From positions 1 to 20,257 of the IMG/VR virus record IMGVR_UViG_3300025162_000204: a stretch of 20,257 nucleotides of DNA; one strand, given 5' to 3'. The notes under the pieces were generated by a model, which worked only from the letters and a program-made list of their open reading frames with translations, was not told where the DNA came from and did no database searches. The stretch is from a virus. The number at the start of each line of letters is the position of its first letter. Position 1 is the stretch's first letter. Shown piece after piece: positions 7,779 through 14,127 of this stretch. The position numbers and the translations under genes are program-made.

Positions 7779-7784
7779 ATTATA
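7779..7784 (-). promoter_or_regulatory. Candidate -10 element ahead of the scaffold/capsid genes
   Basis: The 99-bp gap 7727-7825 contains a perfect TATAAT on the minus strand, about 53 bp upstream of the scaffold start. No convincing TTGACA lies 16-18 bp further upstream. The hexamer also sits inside the loop of an inverted repeat, CAACGA/TCGTTG (7773-7778 with 7793-7798). The gap is one of the few untranslated stretches in the window, and a strong promoter before the capsid genes would make sense. The evidence is weak. Confidence 0.3.
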
Positions 7785-7825
7785 ATTAATGAGTCGTTGC
7801 CATCTCTAGTAGAAGTGACTAACCT

Positions 7826-8050
7826 CTACCCAAATAACTCTTTCTCTGTTTCTCTTTGAATACTTTGCTGTTCATCCGTTGTGTAAATCGGTCTGTTATC
7901 CTCTTTTTTCTTATTCTTAAATTGTGGTATTTTCTTTTTATTCACACGAGCTTTAAAAACTGCATGTGCCTCTTTCTTACCAAGATTTGAACTATGTTGT
8001 TTTTTCAACATGTTCCTCGCTATTCTTTTGATAATGTCTGCTTTATTCAT
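7826..8050 (-). CDS. Small Lys-rich protein
   Basis: 74 residues, strongly basic. The N-terminal amphipathic helix (ADIIKRIARNMLKKQ) holds a variant of the KKM motif shared by its neighbours. The middle is Lys-rich (ARVNKKKIPQFKNKKKEDN), and the C-terminus is acidic (QRETEKELFG). Not recognised as a named family. It is the last of the run of tiny genes between portal and scaffold. The ATG at 8050 lies 1 bp after the stop of its upstream neighbour. A nucleic-acid-binding internal head protein is a guess from composition and position. Confidence 0.6.
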   Translation of the reverse strand: MNKADIIKRIARNMLKKQHSSNLGKKEAHAVFKARVNKKKIPQFKNKKKEDNRPIYTTDEQQSIQRETEKELFG

Positions 8051-8051
8051 A

Positions 8052-8270
8052 TTACATTTTTTTAGCCATGTGCTTACCTAAACTGCGAACTCTCGCATAA
8101 CTACCTTCCCCTGAACGATTTTCAATCTGTTTCTTTATCTTTTTACCACTGATTATATCAGCAGTTTTCTTGTGTGATTTTATCATTTCTTTATGAGAAC
8201 CACGCATTTGAGATACTCTCTCAGGATAAGTTAGTTTCTCTTGTTCTGCTTTGAATTTCTTGATATCCAT
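8052..8270 (-). CDS. Small Lys-rich protein ending in AKKM
   Basis: 72 residues, basic and helical, without hydrophobic segments. The first half has EKLTYPERVSQMRGSHKEMIKSHKK. The second half is Lys/Arg/Gly-rich and ends SLGKHMAKKM, so the shared (A/S)KKM motif is the C-terminus itself. Unrecognised family. It starts 5 bp after the stop of the 56-residue gene. Composition and company suggest the same role as the other small basic proteins in the cluster. Confidence 0.6.
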   Translation of the reverse strand: MDIKKFKAEQEKLTYPERVSQMRGSHKEMIKSHKKTADIISGKKIKKQIENRSGEGSYARVRSLGKHMAKKM

Positions 8271-8275
8271 AGTAG

Positions 8276-8446
8276 TTATTTCTTAGGTTCTGATTTTTTC
8301 TCATCTTTCTCCCCAACCTCTTCCTTACCACCTGCCATTTCATAACCCATACCTTTGCCCTTACCTGAGTCCTTGCCGATCATACTGTAACCTTCCTCTT
8401 TTACAGTTGCCTCGTCTCCGACCATACTATATTTCATTTCTGCCAT
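8276..8446 (-). CDS. Tiny protein with three Y-x-M-x-G repeats
   Basis: A 56-residue frame from an ATG at 8446 to a TAA at 8276-8278, filling the gap between two neighbours (5 bp to the next start). It contains three copies of a short motif: KYSMVGD (5-11), GYSMIGKD (19-26) and GYEMAGGK (34-41), separated by Lys/Glu/Gly linkers. The tail is Lys/Glu-rich and ends SEPKK. The internal repeat and exact fit between neighbours support it as a real gene. No family or function recognised. Unlike its neighbours it is roughly balanced in charge. Confidence 0.65.
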   Translation of the reverse strand: MAEMKYSMVGDEATVKEEGYSMIGKDSGKGKGMGYEMAGGKEEVGEKDEKKSEPKK

Positions 8447-8478
8447 TGTATTAAAAATTAAACTAATAAATTTGACCT

Positions 8479-8682
8479 TTATTTATGTTCTGCCTCTTCA
8501 ACTTGTCTTTCTAACATTCGATCCATTCCTTTTCCGAATTTACCACCTACCATTTTTTTAGCAATTTTTTTCTTTGCATCTTTTACAAGTGGAATATGTT
8601 TTGTTTTTTTATTCAACTTATTGGTTTGATTTCTATGCCAATCAGTTGTGTATTCATATGGTTCTCTTGGTTCGTGTGACAT
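8479..8682 (-). CDS. Small Lys-rich protein with IAKKM motif
   Basis: 67 residues. An aromatic, polar N-terminus (PREPYEYTTDWHRNQ) precedes a basic stretch with KDAKKKIAKKMVGGKFGKGM (about 34-53), then a helical acidic end (LERQVEEAEHK). The KKKIAKKM segment matches KKSIAKKM in the protein at 11470-11712. The start at 8682 has AAAGGAA about 10 nt upstream, one of the few Shine-Dalgarno-like sequences here. Function unknown. Confidence 0.65.
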   Translation of the reverse strand: MSHEPREPYEYTTDWHRNQTNKLNKKTKHIPLVKDAKKKIAKKMVGGKFGKGMDRMLERQVEEAEHK

Positions 8683-8683
8683 T

Positions 8684-8884
8684 TTATTTATATTCCTTTA
8701 ATTCTTTCTTTTGCTTATTAAACTCTTCCTTGCGACCTTTACCTGTTTTCAATACTTTTAATAAATGTTTGTGTTCCTTGAGAATTGCAGGTTTTGATAC
8801 AACCATTTTCTTTGACATACTCTTTTTCTCTTCGGCGAGTTCATGTTGAGATTCATTCCATATATCGTTTTGTTTGTTTGACAT
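8684..8884 (-). CDS. Small Lys-rich protein with SKKM motif
   Basis: 66 residues, highly charged. The N-terminus (MSNKQNDIWNESQHELAEE) parallels MANKKMWDWMDKAEG in the protein at 11470-11712. KKSMSKKMVV (about 20-29) carries the shared motif, followed by Lys/Glu helices to the end. It is separated from the next gene by 1 bp. No known family. Probably paralogous with its neighbours and used in or on the head, but that rests on position only. Confidence 0.65.
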   Translation of the reverse strand: MSNKQNDIWNESQHELAEEKKSMSKKMVVSKPAILKEHKHLLKVLKTGKGRKEEFNKQKKELKEYK

Positions 8885-8925
8885 ATTTATATTATCACTT
8901 AAATTATTAAACTTGTAAATTGGGA

Positions 8926-9183
8926 TTAATCAAACTGTCGTTTAGATTTATGTTCTTCTAAAGCTTGAATAAAACTCTGACCTTTATACTTTGGTTTCCA
9001 ATTCCCATTATCGAAACTTGCTGCCTCTGCTTTGTGTGCATCTAATCTCTTCATAAAAGAGTCACGATGATCCACTGACTTCTTCATCTTTTTAGCCATA
9101 ACAGTCGCTAAACTGTGATGTACTTGTTTTTTAGCAGGTTTATTTCCTACCATCTTTTGATATTGTTTTTTTGATAAGTCCAT
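8926..9183 (-). CDS. Small Lys-rich protein with MAKKM motif
   Basis: 85 residues. It has KKQYQKMVGNKPAKKQVHHS at 5-24, then ATVMAKKMKKSVDHRDSFMK (about 26-45) holding the shared AKKM motif, then a more mixed C-terminal half with NWKPKYKGQSFIQALEEHKS. It directly follows the portal gene (2 bp gap) and leads the run of small genes. Lys and His content is high and there are no hydrophobic segments. Function unknown. Its tight link to the portal suggests late expression with head genes. Confidence 0.65.
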   Translation of the reverse strand: MDLSKKQYQKMVGNKPAKKQVHHSLATVMAKKMKKSVDHRDSFMKRLDAHKAEAASFDNGNWKPKYKGQSFIQALEEHKSKRQFD

Positions 9184-9185
9184 AA

Positions 9186-11129
9186 TTATTTTACTGGTAC
9201 ACTTTGTAATAGTTGCTTCGACTGAATTGCAACTGCATCATTTGTCGCTGGTGCTGGTGCTTGACCAGGTGTCGCAGGTCCCATCGGATTTACTGCTGCA
9301 CCCCCAACTCCATCAGGTGCCATTCCAGGAGGTGTCTGTACCCCAGGGACTCCCCCGGGTTGCACCATTCCTGCCACTTGTGGCGCTTGTGCGATGCTAA
9401 ACGAAGGAAGATACTGTTGTGGCTGAATTTGCCCTTTTTGAAGCATTTGCCACAAAATCAACTGATCCGTAGCTTGATCAGGATCTGCGAAATCCAACTT
9501 CTTAAACAACGATCGTGGATCAATAGCTCCTGCACTCCATAAATCAATTGCCTCGTTTCTTTGAGTCATCGCATCCTTTGGAATGAGTGATCCATCCTTT
9601 ACTGTGATGTCCAACGTTTTAGTAAGTAGAAAATCTGTGTTTTTTATCTGCATTATGTTCTGCTGACCATCTGCTCCAACCGACACGAAATCGTGTGGCT
9701 CTGTGTAGTGAACAAACATCAACTGAACCCAATAATTATAAACTGTGTCTGCGATCTGTTCGAGATACTCTGTGATACCACCACCGATACGTGATGCATC
9801 GAGCTGATTAATCATAATTTTACCTCGGGCTGTCTCCTCTGACTTCTGTCCCTGTGGTGTAGAACCTGATGTGCCGAAAATGTTTGATAACTCATTTCTT
9901 GCATCCTTTAGATTATTATACACATCTGCTGGAATACCAGGAGCAGGGAATCGCATAATTGCATCTGTGACTTTACCCTGTGGAACTCTGATCGCCTGAC
10001 CACGTCTCAATGCTGAAGCTGCCTGTGAAGCTTGTTCTGCTGTGAAAGCATTGTTAACAGCCATTCCATTATTCATAGAATCAACGTTTTTATCTATCTG
10101 TCTCATCCTGCGATTTACCAAATCCTGCAATGGAACGTTCTGTAAAATAAGTGATGTCTCATCATGAGGTTGTAATCCTGTACTGAAAATTGAAAGGAAT
10201 GTGTATGGATCTGTTGCCTCATCCAAGAAGTTTTTGCCCTCCTCTGCTTGTGCTGTCAAACCTGTTACCTCATCGGTCTTTGGTTCGATGTCATAATTCC
10301 AATGTGGATTCTTGTATTTACCAAGCACCAACTCATCCATCGTGTAAAATACATCCTTACCCTGATACCACCATTCGATGTACTCCAACTTCGTGCCTTT
10401 CTTTTCTGCTGATCGTAAAGTTATCTCCATTTTTTTCTTAGGGAATAACTCCATCAACTTACCTGCTGATACTTGTTTTCTCTCACCGATGTACTGACCT
10501 GTGAATTTACCTGCCTCATCCATGTGTCCATCGACATCAAATATCATCCTCTTTGGATTGATAACCTCTGTCTCAATTTTGTCTAACAACTCGTTGTAAG
10601 AACACTTGATAACAGCGACTTTGTAAATCAACCAATGTCTGATCATCCTCTTTAATTTTTTCTTTAGTTTTTGCTTGTCTGCCTCGTATACCAAAATTGT
10701 TTTAATCGATGCTGCCAACTTCTGTCCCTGCTCACCCGGGTCTGCTTTTACCACTGGATCAGGATTACTTCTCGTTGCTATCGGTATGAACGTTTCAACT
10801 GCCTCAAATATTTTATTATCTACGAGAGGAACTGTACCAACAACACTGTCGGCATCCTCTGTTCTCTGCTTACCCAACCAATACTCAAATGATAACTTCT
10901 GTCCAGGTTCGATGTCGTTGAAATACTTCTCGTACCTTTCTTTCCAACCACGAACCAACTGATTAACTTCTAACTCAGTAAAATCTGACTCGAACTCATC
11001 AATTGGAGTAGGATTAAAATTATCCTTCTCGGCACTCCCTGCTTTATTCAAACCACTGAAAATATTGAGAGCGCCTTTGATAGCACCCCATATTCCAGTA
11101 CTAGCTTGAGTTGTATCCTGAAGAGCCAC
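9186..11129 (-). CDS. Portal protein
   Basis: 647 residues. The portal forms the dodecameric ring at the capsid vertex through which DNA is packaged and ejected. The N-terminal region has the portal pattern LVRGWKERYEKYFNDIEPGQ, then VPLVDNKIFEAVETFIPIAT and PDPVVKADP, a layout seen in large podovirus/siphovirus portals. The middle includes LIYKVAVIKC and INPKRMIFDVDG (wing region), then LQNVPLQDLVNRRMRQIDKNVDSM and the crown-side EETARGKIMINQLDASRIGG. About the last 80 residues are Pro/Gly/Gln/Ala-rich and probably disordered. It lies between the terminase and scaffold/capsid genes, as expected. The start is a GTG at 11129, 1 bp after the previous stop. No protease or MuF domain is fused. 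Confidence 0.85.
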   Translation of the reverse strand: MALQDTTQASTGIWGAIKGALNIFSGLNKAGSAEKDNFNPTPIDEFESDFTELEVNQLVRGWKERYEKYFNDIEPGQKLSFEYWLGKQRTEDADSVVGTVPLVDNKIFEAVETFIPIATRSNPDPVVKADPGEQGQKLAASIKTILVYEADKQKLKKKLKRMIRHWLIYKVAVIKCSYNELLDKIETEVINPKRMIFDVDGHMDEAGKFTGQYIGERKQVSAGKLMELFPKKKMEITLRSAEKKGTKLEYIEWWYQGKDVFYTMDELVLGKYKNPHWNYDIEPKTDEVTGLTAQAEEGKNFLDEATDPYTFLSIFSTGLQPHDETSLILQNVPLQDLVNRRMRQIDKNVDSMNNGMAVNNAFTAEQASQAASALRRGQAIRVPQGKVTDAIMRFPAPGIPADVYNNLKDARNELSNIFGTSGSTPQGQKSEETARGKIMINQLDASRIGGGITEYLEQIADTVYNYWVQLMFVHYTEPHDFVSVGADGQQNIMQIKNTDFLLTKTLDITVKDGSLIPKDAMTQRNEAIDLWSAGAIDPRSLFKKLDFADPDQATDQLILWQMLQKGQIQPQQYLPSFSIAQAPQVAGMVQPGGVPGVQTPPGMAPDGVGGAAVNPMGPATPGQAPAPATNDAVAIQSKQLLQSVPVK

Positions 11130-11130
11130 G

Positions 11131-11466
11131 TTAGTTTATGTGTGACCATCTATAACCATTAATAATATCGGAGACATGAGATTGGTCTATCCCAAATATT
11201 TCTCCTACCTTTTTTTGTGACATATTTTTGACTAATTGTTTAATTTTTATAACACTTTCTGTTGTTAACTTATGTATATGAACTCTTATTTGTTTTCTTT
11301 TACCACTATCATTATAAACAAAAACATCTAAATAATTTCTTGGTGGGTTTTTTGCTTTCCTCTGAATTATAAACTTATTCCAAAAGCAACTCCAAATCTT
11401 ACCACTTCTAGTAGCTTTGTAGTTTGAAAATCCGGGAATAGTTTTTAATTCTTCTTGTAAAGCCAT
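11131..11466 (-). CDS. NUMOD4/helix-turn-helix protein lacking the HNH core
   Basis: 111 residues. The start (TIPGFSNYKATRSGKIWS, about 8-25) is the NUMOD4 motif found at the N-terminus of HNH homing endonucleases, continuing with YLDVFVYNDSGKRKQIRVH. In intact relatives an HNH core follows ('NHIDGNK-x-NN-x-x-NLEW'). Here the sequence passes directly to a helix-turn-helix, KIKQLVKNMSQKKVGEIFGI followed by SHVSDIINGYRW (about 74-107), as in the C-terminal DNA-binding part of such enzymes. No His/Asn catalytic set is visible, so it is probably a DNA-binding remnant or a repurposed regulator. It sits 1 bp upstream of the portal gene, and both proteins start with MALQ. Confidence 0.75.
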   Translation of the reverse strand: MALQEELKTIPGFSNYKATRSGKIWSCFWNKFIIQRKAKNPPRNYLDVFVYNDSGKRKQIRVHIHKLTTESVIKIKQLVKNMSQKKVGEIFGIDQSHVSDIINGYRWSHIN

Positions 11467-11469
11467 AGT

Positions 11470-11712
11470 TTAATATTTATATTCTCCTTTATAATTTTTA
11501 CTTCCTTTTTTTGTACCTAAATAATCTCTGCCTCTAAAAATAGAATGAGGTTTTTTTGCTTTTTCATTTGCAATATCAATACTTCTTGACATCTTCTTCG
11601 CAATAGATTTTTTTACACCTTGTCGTGCTTTTTCTTTCTCCATATTTTTATAAGACGAGTCTTTTCTGCCTTCTGCTTTATCCATCCAATCCCACATTTT
11701 TTTATTCGCCAT
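11470..11712 (-). CDS. Small Lys-rich protein with IAKKM motif
   Basis: 80 residues from an ATG at 11712. A GTG at 11736 would add eight residues, but the ATG gives MANKKMWDWMDKAEG, which parallels the start of the 8684-8884 protein. About 24 of 80 residues are Lys or Arg. GVKKSIAKKMSRSIDIANEK (about 32-51) holds the shared motif, and PHSIFRGRDYLG plus a Gly/Lys/Tyr tail follow. It is separated from the other members of this set by the portal gene and the NUMOD4 gene. Function unknown. Confidence 0.65.
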   Translation of the reverse strand: MANKKMWDWMDKAEGRKDSSYKNMEKEKARQGVKKSIAKKMSRSIDIANEKAKKPHSIFRGRDYLGTKKGSKNYKGEYKY

Positions 11713-11725
11713 TGAAATATTAAAA

Positions 11726-11851
11726 TTAGCGCACACTAGTAATTACATTAATTTTACACTGAACTCCATAAGAATCAATTGGGATTAGACAACCACCTGT
11801 GAATTTATGTGTACTACAGATGTTTTCTGTACCACAGTTGAGTTCCTCTTT
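11726..11851 (-). pseudogene. Orphan Cys-rich open frame without a start (possible gene remnant)
   Basis: Between the DnaA/HNH gene and the next small gene a frame of 41 sense codons runs to a TAA at 11726-11728. Its translation looks protein-like: ELNCGTENICSTH, then TGGCLIPIDSYGVQCKINV, ending TSVR, with four cysteines. No ATG, GTG or TTG lies in frame after the preceding TAA at 11852-11854, and several further stops separate it from the upstream gene. It may be the C-terminal remnant of a small gene broken by the upstream insertion, or chance. Confidence 0.3.
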
Positions 11852-11907
11852 TTATGAATATCTATATTATTATTAGTACTGTGGACAACTGGTTCTACTG
11901 TGGATAT
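11832..11907. repeat. DnaA-box-like and inverted repeats at the 3' end of the DnaA/HNH gene
   Basis: On the minus strand, two 9-mers within one base of the DnaA box TTATCCACA overlap the end of the HNH gene: ATATCCACA (11899-11907) and TTGTCCACA (11880-11888). Both lie within a direct repeat of TCCACAGTA. Downstream, an ACTGTGG copy whose plus-strand form is CCACAGT (11832-11838) forms a 7-bp inverted repeat with 11878-11884. Their orientation is opposite to the boxes upstream of the gene, so the gene is bracketed by inward-facing boxes. Confidence 0.45.
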
Positions 11908-12376
11908 CTTTAATAGAAAGCATACCTTTATCCGCAAGTGCATGATGATTTGGACATAATAATACAAGATTTTCTTCATCATCTGTTCCTCCATTACAAC
12001 GTTGCAATATATGATGAACTTCAACTATTTCATCAAAACCACAGACAACACACTTACCATTAAATTTCCCTTGTAAATATCCATATCTGCCTGATAATTT
12101 AATTTTAATGACCTTTTTTTCATCAGTTTTTTCATAGTTTTTATTCATTATACCTTTAATCCACTCGGTTTCTTTGAATTTTTTATAAAGATGAATAGCA
12201 GTTGAATGGTCTTTTTTCAATTCTCTTCCAATCGCACTATAACTAAAATTATAATGTTTAGCTAAACATACAAATAAAGCCCTAGCTTTTACAAGTGAAT
12301 CAAATCTTCTTTTTGACAACAGTTGCCCCTTATCAACTCCCATTTCTAACTTAACAATTTCATATATTTTATCCAT
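11873..12376 (-). CDS. DnaA domain IV-like/HNH endonuclease fusion
   Basis: 167 residues. Residues about 3-68 align by eye with the DNA-binding domain IV of the replication initiator DnaA: QLLSKRR (18-24) matches DLLSKRR of E. coli DnaA, CLAKHYNFSYSAIG (37-50) matches the next helices, and KKDHSTAIHLYKKF (54-67) matches the signature GRDHTTVLHACRKI. The residues that contact the DnaA box in DnaA (the basic-loop Arg and the Asp-His-Thr/Ser-Thr set at 56-59) are kept. There is no AAA+ domain. Residues 107-150 form an HNH nuclease: Cys109-x-x-Cys112, VEVHHI (His121-122), Asn136, and CPNHH (141-145). Activity is inferred: a nuclease addressed to DnaA-box DNA. The upstream gap carries DnaA-box-like 9-mers. 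DnaA-C-like domains also occur in some transposases, so a general HTH role is the alternative. Confidence 0.8.
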   Translation of the reverse strand: MDKIYEIVKLEMGVDKGQLLSKRRFDSLVKARALFVCLAKHYNFSYSAIGRELKKDHSTAIHLYKKFKETEWIKGIMNKNYEKTDEKKVIKIKLSGRYGYLQGKFNGKCVVCGFDEIVEVHHILQRCNGGTDDEENLVLLCPNHHALADKGMLSIKDIHSRTSCPQY

Positions 12377-12406
12377 AATTTTTATTGATTAAACTTTTAT
12401 ACACAT

Positions 12407-12435
12407 ATAATAACATTTGTGCATAAAATAATCAA
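12407..12435 (-). promoter_or_regulatory. Candidate sigma70-type promoter for the DnaA/HNH gene
   Basis: On the minus strand, TTGATT (12430-12435) and TATTAT (12407-12412) are separated by exactly 17 bp. The -10 differs from TATAAT at one position and the -35 from TTGACA at two. Transcription would begin near 12400, some 25 nt before the ATG at 12376. The -35 overlaps one DnaA-box-like 9-mer (12429-12437) and lies next to another (12441-12449), which suggests autoregulation. If the host is Bacteroidota its own promoter consensus would differ. Confidence 0.4.
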
Positions 12436-12566
12436 CTTAATTATCAACATTTCTTTGTAAAACTGTTAACTATAATATGGGTATATTAGTTATCAACTTA
12501 TTGTCAACAGTTTGAAAACTCAATTATCGACATCTTATCCTACTATTTCACCCTTACTTATCCACA
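12429..12566 (+). repeat. Cluster of DnaA-box-like 9-mers
   Basis: The 197-bp gap 12377-12573 holds a row of same-strand 9-mers related to the DnaA box TTATCCACA: TAATCAACT (12429), TTATCAACA (12441), TTATCAACT (12490), TTGTCAACA (12501), TTATCGACA (12524), TTATCCTAC (12535) and a perfect TTATCCACA (12558). Three of them are within one base of consensus. The surrounding DNA is AT-rich. This arrangement is what a replication origin or DnaA-regulated promoter looks like, and it lies directly upstream of the gene for a protein with a DnaA-type DNA-binding domain. Confidence 0.6.
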
Positions 12567-12573
12567 ACTAAAA

Positions 12574-14127
12574 TCAATAAAACTTCGGCAAAAACGCTGA
12601 TCCATCGGGCAATGCCTCATACCCAATAGAACCCCACTTCGACACTGGATCCGAGAACGATGCCTGTGAATCCATAAACCTAGACATTCCTATTCTCCAA
12701 TACACAGTCGCCTGAACCCAATCATCACGATCCGAGCGCATCCACGTGAATTTAGTCATACCTGTGTTCTCGTTGTAGTCCTCTACACGATACACGTGTG
12801 ACCAGTGAATCCAATAATCCCACCACTCCGAATCAGTACCATAAATGGGTATGCGTTTTTCTGTGAACTCATCAACAACCAATTGAATACACTTGTTCCT
12901 ATCTGCCTGAACTGTTCCCTTATCATCATCCCAACTGATAAGCTCGTCGTTCTTTTTATCCTGTCTATAAAAACACAAGAATACTCTGTTGGGGTATTTT
13001 TCACGTAGCTTACGAGGTCCAATTATATCTCCACCTTGGTCGATGACCATGATCGCATCACTCCAACGATTGAGTAGTTTCTCAAGCTCCGAGTAATCCT
13101 TACACTCTCCGAAATAGAATAGTCCATATTTATTACCAATCGTGTATCTGATATCCACACCTGTATCGACTCCGATGATAGGTCTGCAATCCTGTGGGTT
13201 AACTCTCTGCGTAAGGTTCTGAAATAACAACGGCTGTGATAACACGTTACCTTTACCAACGTAAGGTACTCCAAGCACGAAATTACAGAACTGCTCATCT
13301 GTATAACTCTTTTTACGATCAAGAACTGCCTGAGCTGATACCCAAGGACACATCAACAGCGATATCTGATACCCTGACACCTTTTTATCTGCCCAACGCT
13401 GAACCCAGCGCCCTTCCCTGCGATTGAGCTCTTTCTTACACTTGGTACACCCAAAATAAGCCGGGGTGCCCATTATGTTCTCCATTGTGAGATACCAATC
13501 ATGACCACAGAACTCGCACTCCACGAACCAATACTTCTGATCCGACTGCTCCCAATACTTATCCACGCCAACCCCAGGCGCACTTGGGTTACTGAAATAC
13601 CAACGCCATCCGAATTTAGAGTGCTGCAACCTAGTTTCAAACTGTGTGACTACATCTTGCTTTGACCTGTCCACCTCATCACCAATGTAAATATCTGCTG
13701 GAATAGACAACGCTGATCGTTCTGTCCACGTACCTCTGAAATATATAATGTGATTACCTAGTTTTTTCTGCTCGATAGAATCAATGTCGTTAGTCCATTC
13801 CTTAAAAATAGGATTAGCATTTATCAATCGATTAGTTTTACCACCAACGAAATCGTGTACATCGGACATCGCAGGTAGAGAGTAAATGATATCTGTACCC
13901 AAATTCTTTGCTACCCACATCATCTTTATATTCGCCAACGTTGACATACCAACCTGTGCTGCCTTTCTTATCGCCTGAACTGGTGTCATATCCCAAAATA
14001 TATCCCACAAAAAAGGATGATCTGTGAAATCAAGTTTTGTACCCTGATCGTTTGTAATGTTATACAACTCTAAAAAGCAGTGTATATCACGACTCGCTAA
14101 CTGTTCCTTTGTTGGTATTACCACCAT
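12574..14127 (-). CDS. Terminase large subunit (GpA-like)
   Basis: 517 residues. It powers DNA packaging and cuts the concatemer. The ATPase half has the variant Walker A RKAAQVGMST (54-63; lambda GpA-type enzymes have KAAQVG-x-S/T here), Walker B IYIGDE (146-151) followed by VDRSKQD, and the coupling-motif-like WRWYFSNPSAPG (175-185). A zinc ribbon follows: CEFC (204-207) and CTKC (227-230), as in the GpA family. The nuclease domain begins at PIIGVDTGVD (Asp321, Asp325), with a second acidic strand AIMVIDQGGD. The family often reaches 600 or more residues, so this is a compact version. The ATG at 14127 overlaps the small-subunit gene by 41 bp. After its TGA comes the DnaA-box cluster. Confidence 0.88.
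   Translation of the reverse strand: MVVIPTKEQLASRDIHCFLELYNITNDQGTKLDFTDHPFLWDIFWDMTPVQAIRKAAQVGMSTLANIKMMWVAKNLGTDIIYSLPAMSDVHDFVGGKTNRLINANPIFKEWTNDIDSIEQKKLGNHIIYFRGTWTERSALSIPADIYIGDEVDRSKQDVVTQFETRLQHSKFGWRWYFSNPSAPGVGVDKYWEQSDQKYWFVECEFCGHDWYLTMENIMGTPAYFGCTKCKKELNRREGRWVQRWADKKVSGYQISLLMCPWVSAQAVLDRKKSYTDEQFCNFVLGVPYVGKGNVLSQPLLFQNLTQRVNPQDCRPIIGVDTGVDIRYTIGNKYGLFYFGECKDYSELEKLLNRWSDAIMVIDQGGDIIGPRKLREKYPNRVFLCFYRQDKKNDELISWDDDKGTVQADRNKCIQLVVDEFTEKRIPIYGTDSEWWDYWIHWSHVYRVEDYNENTGMTKFTWMRSDRDDWVQATVYWRIGMSRFMDSQASFSDPVSKWGSIGYEALPDGSAFLPKFY

Noticed and set aside
11713-11736. Upstream GTG start for the small Lys-rich gene
   Set aside because: The ATG at 11712 gives an N-terminus matching a paralogue, while the GTG would overlap the orphan frame's end and add an unlike peptide.
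11785-12024. Second minus-strand frame overlapping the DnaA/HNH gene
   Set aside because: It overlaps the HNH core in another frame. The HNH motifs show which frame is used.
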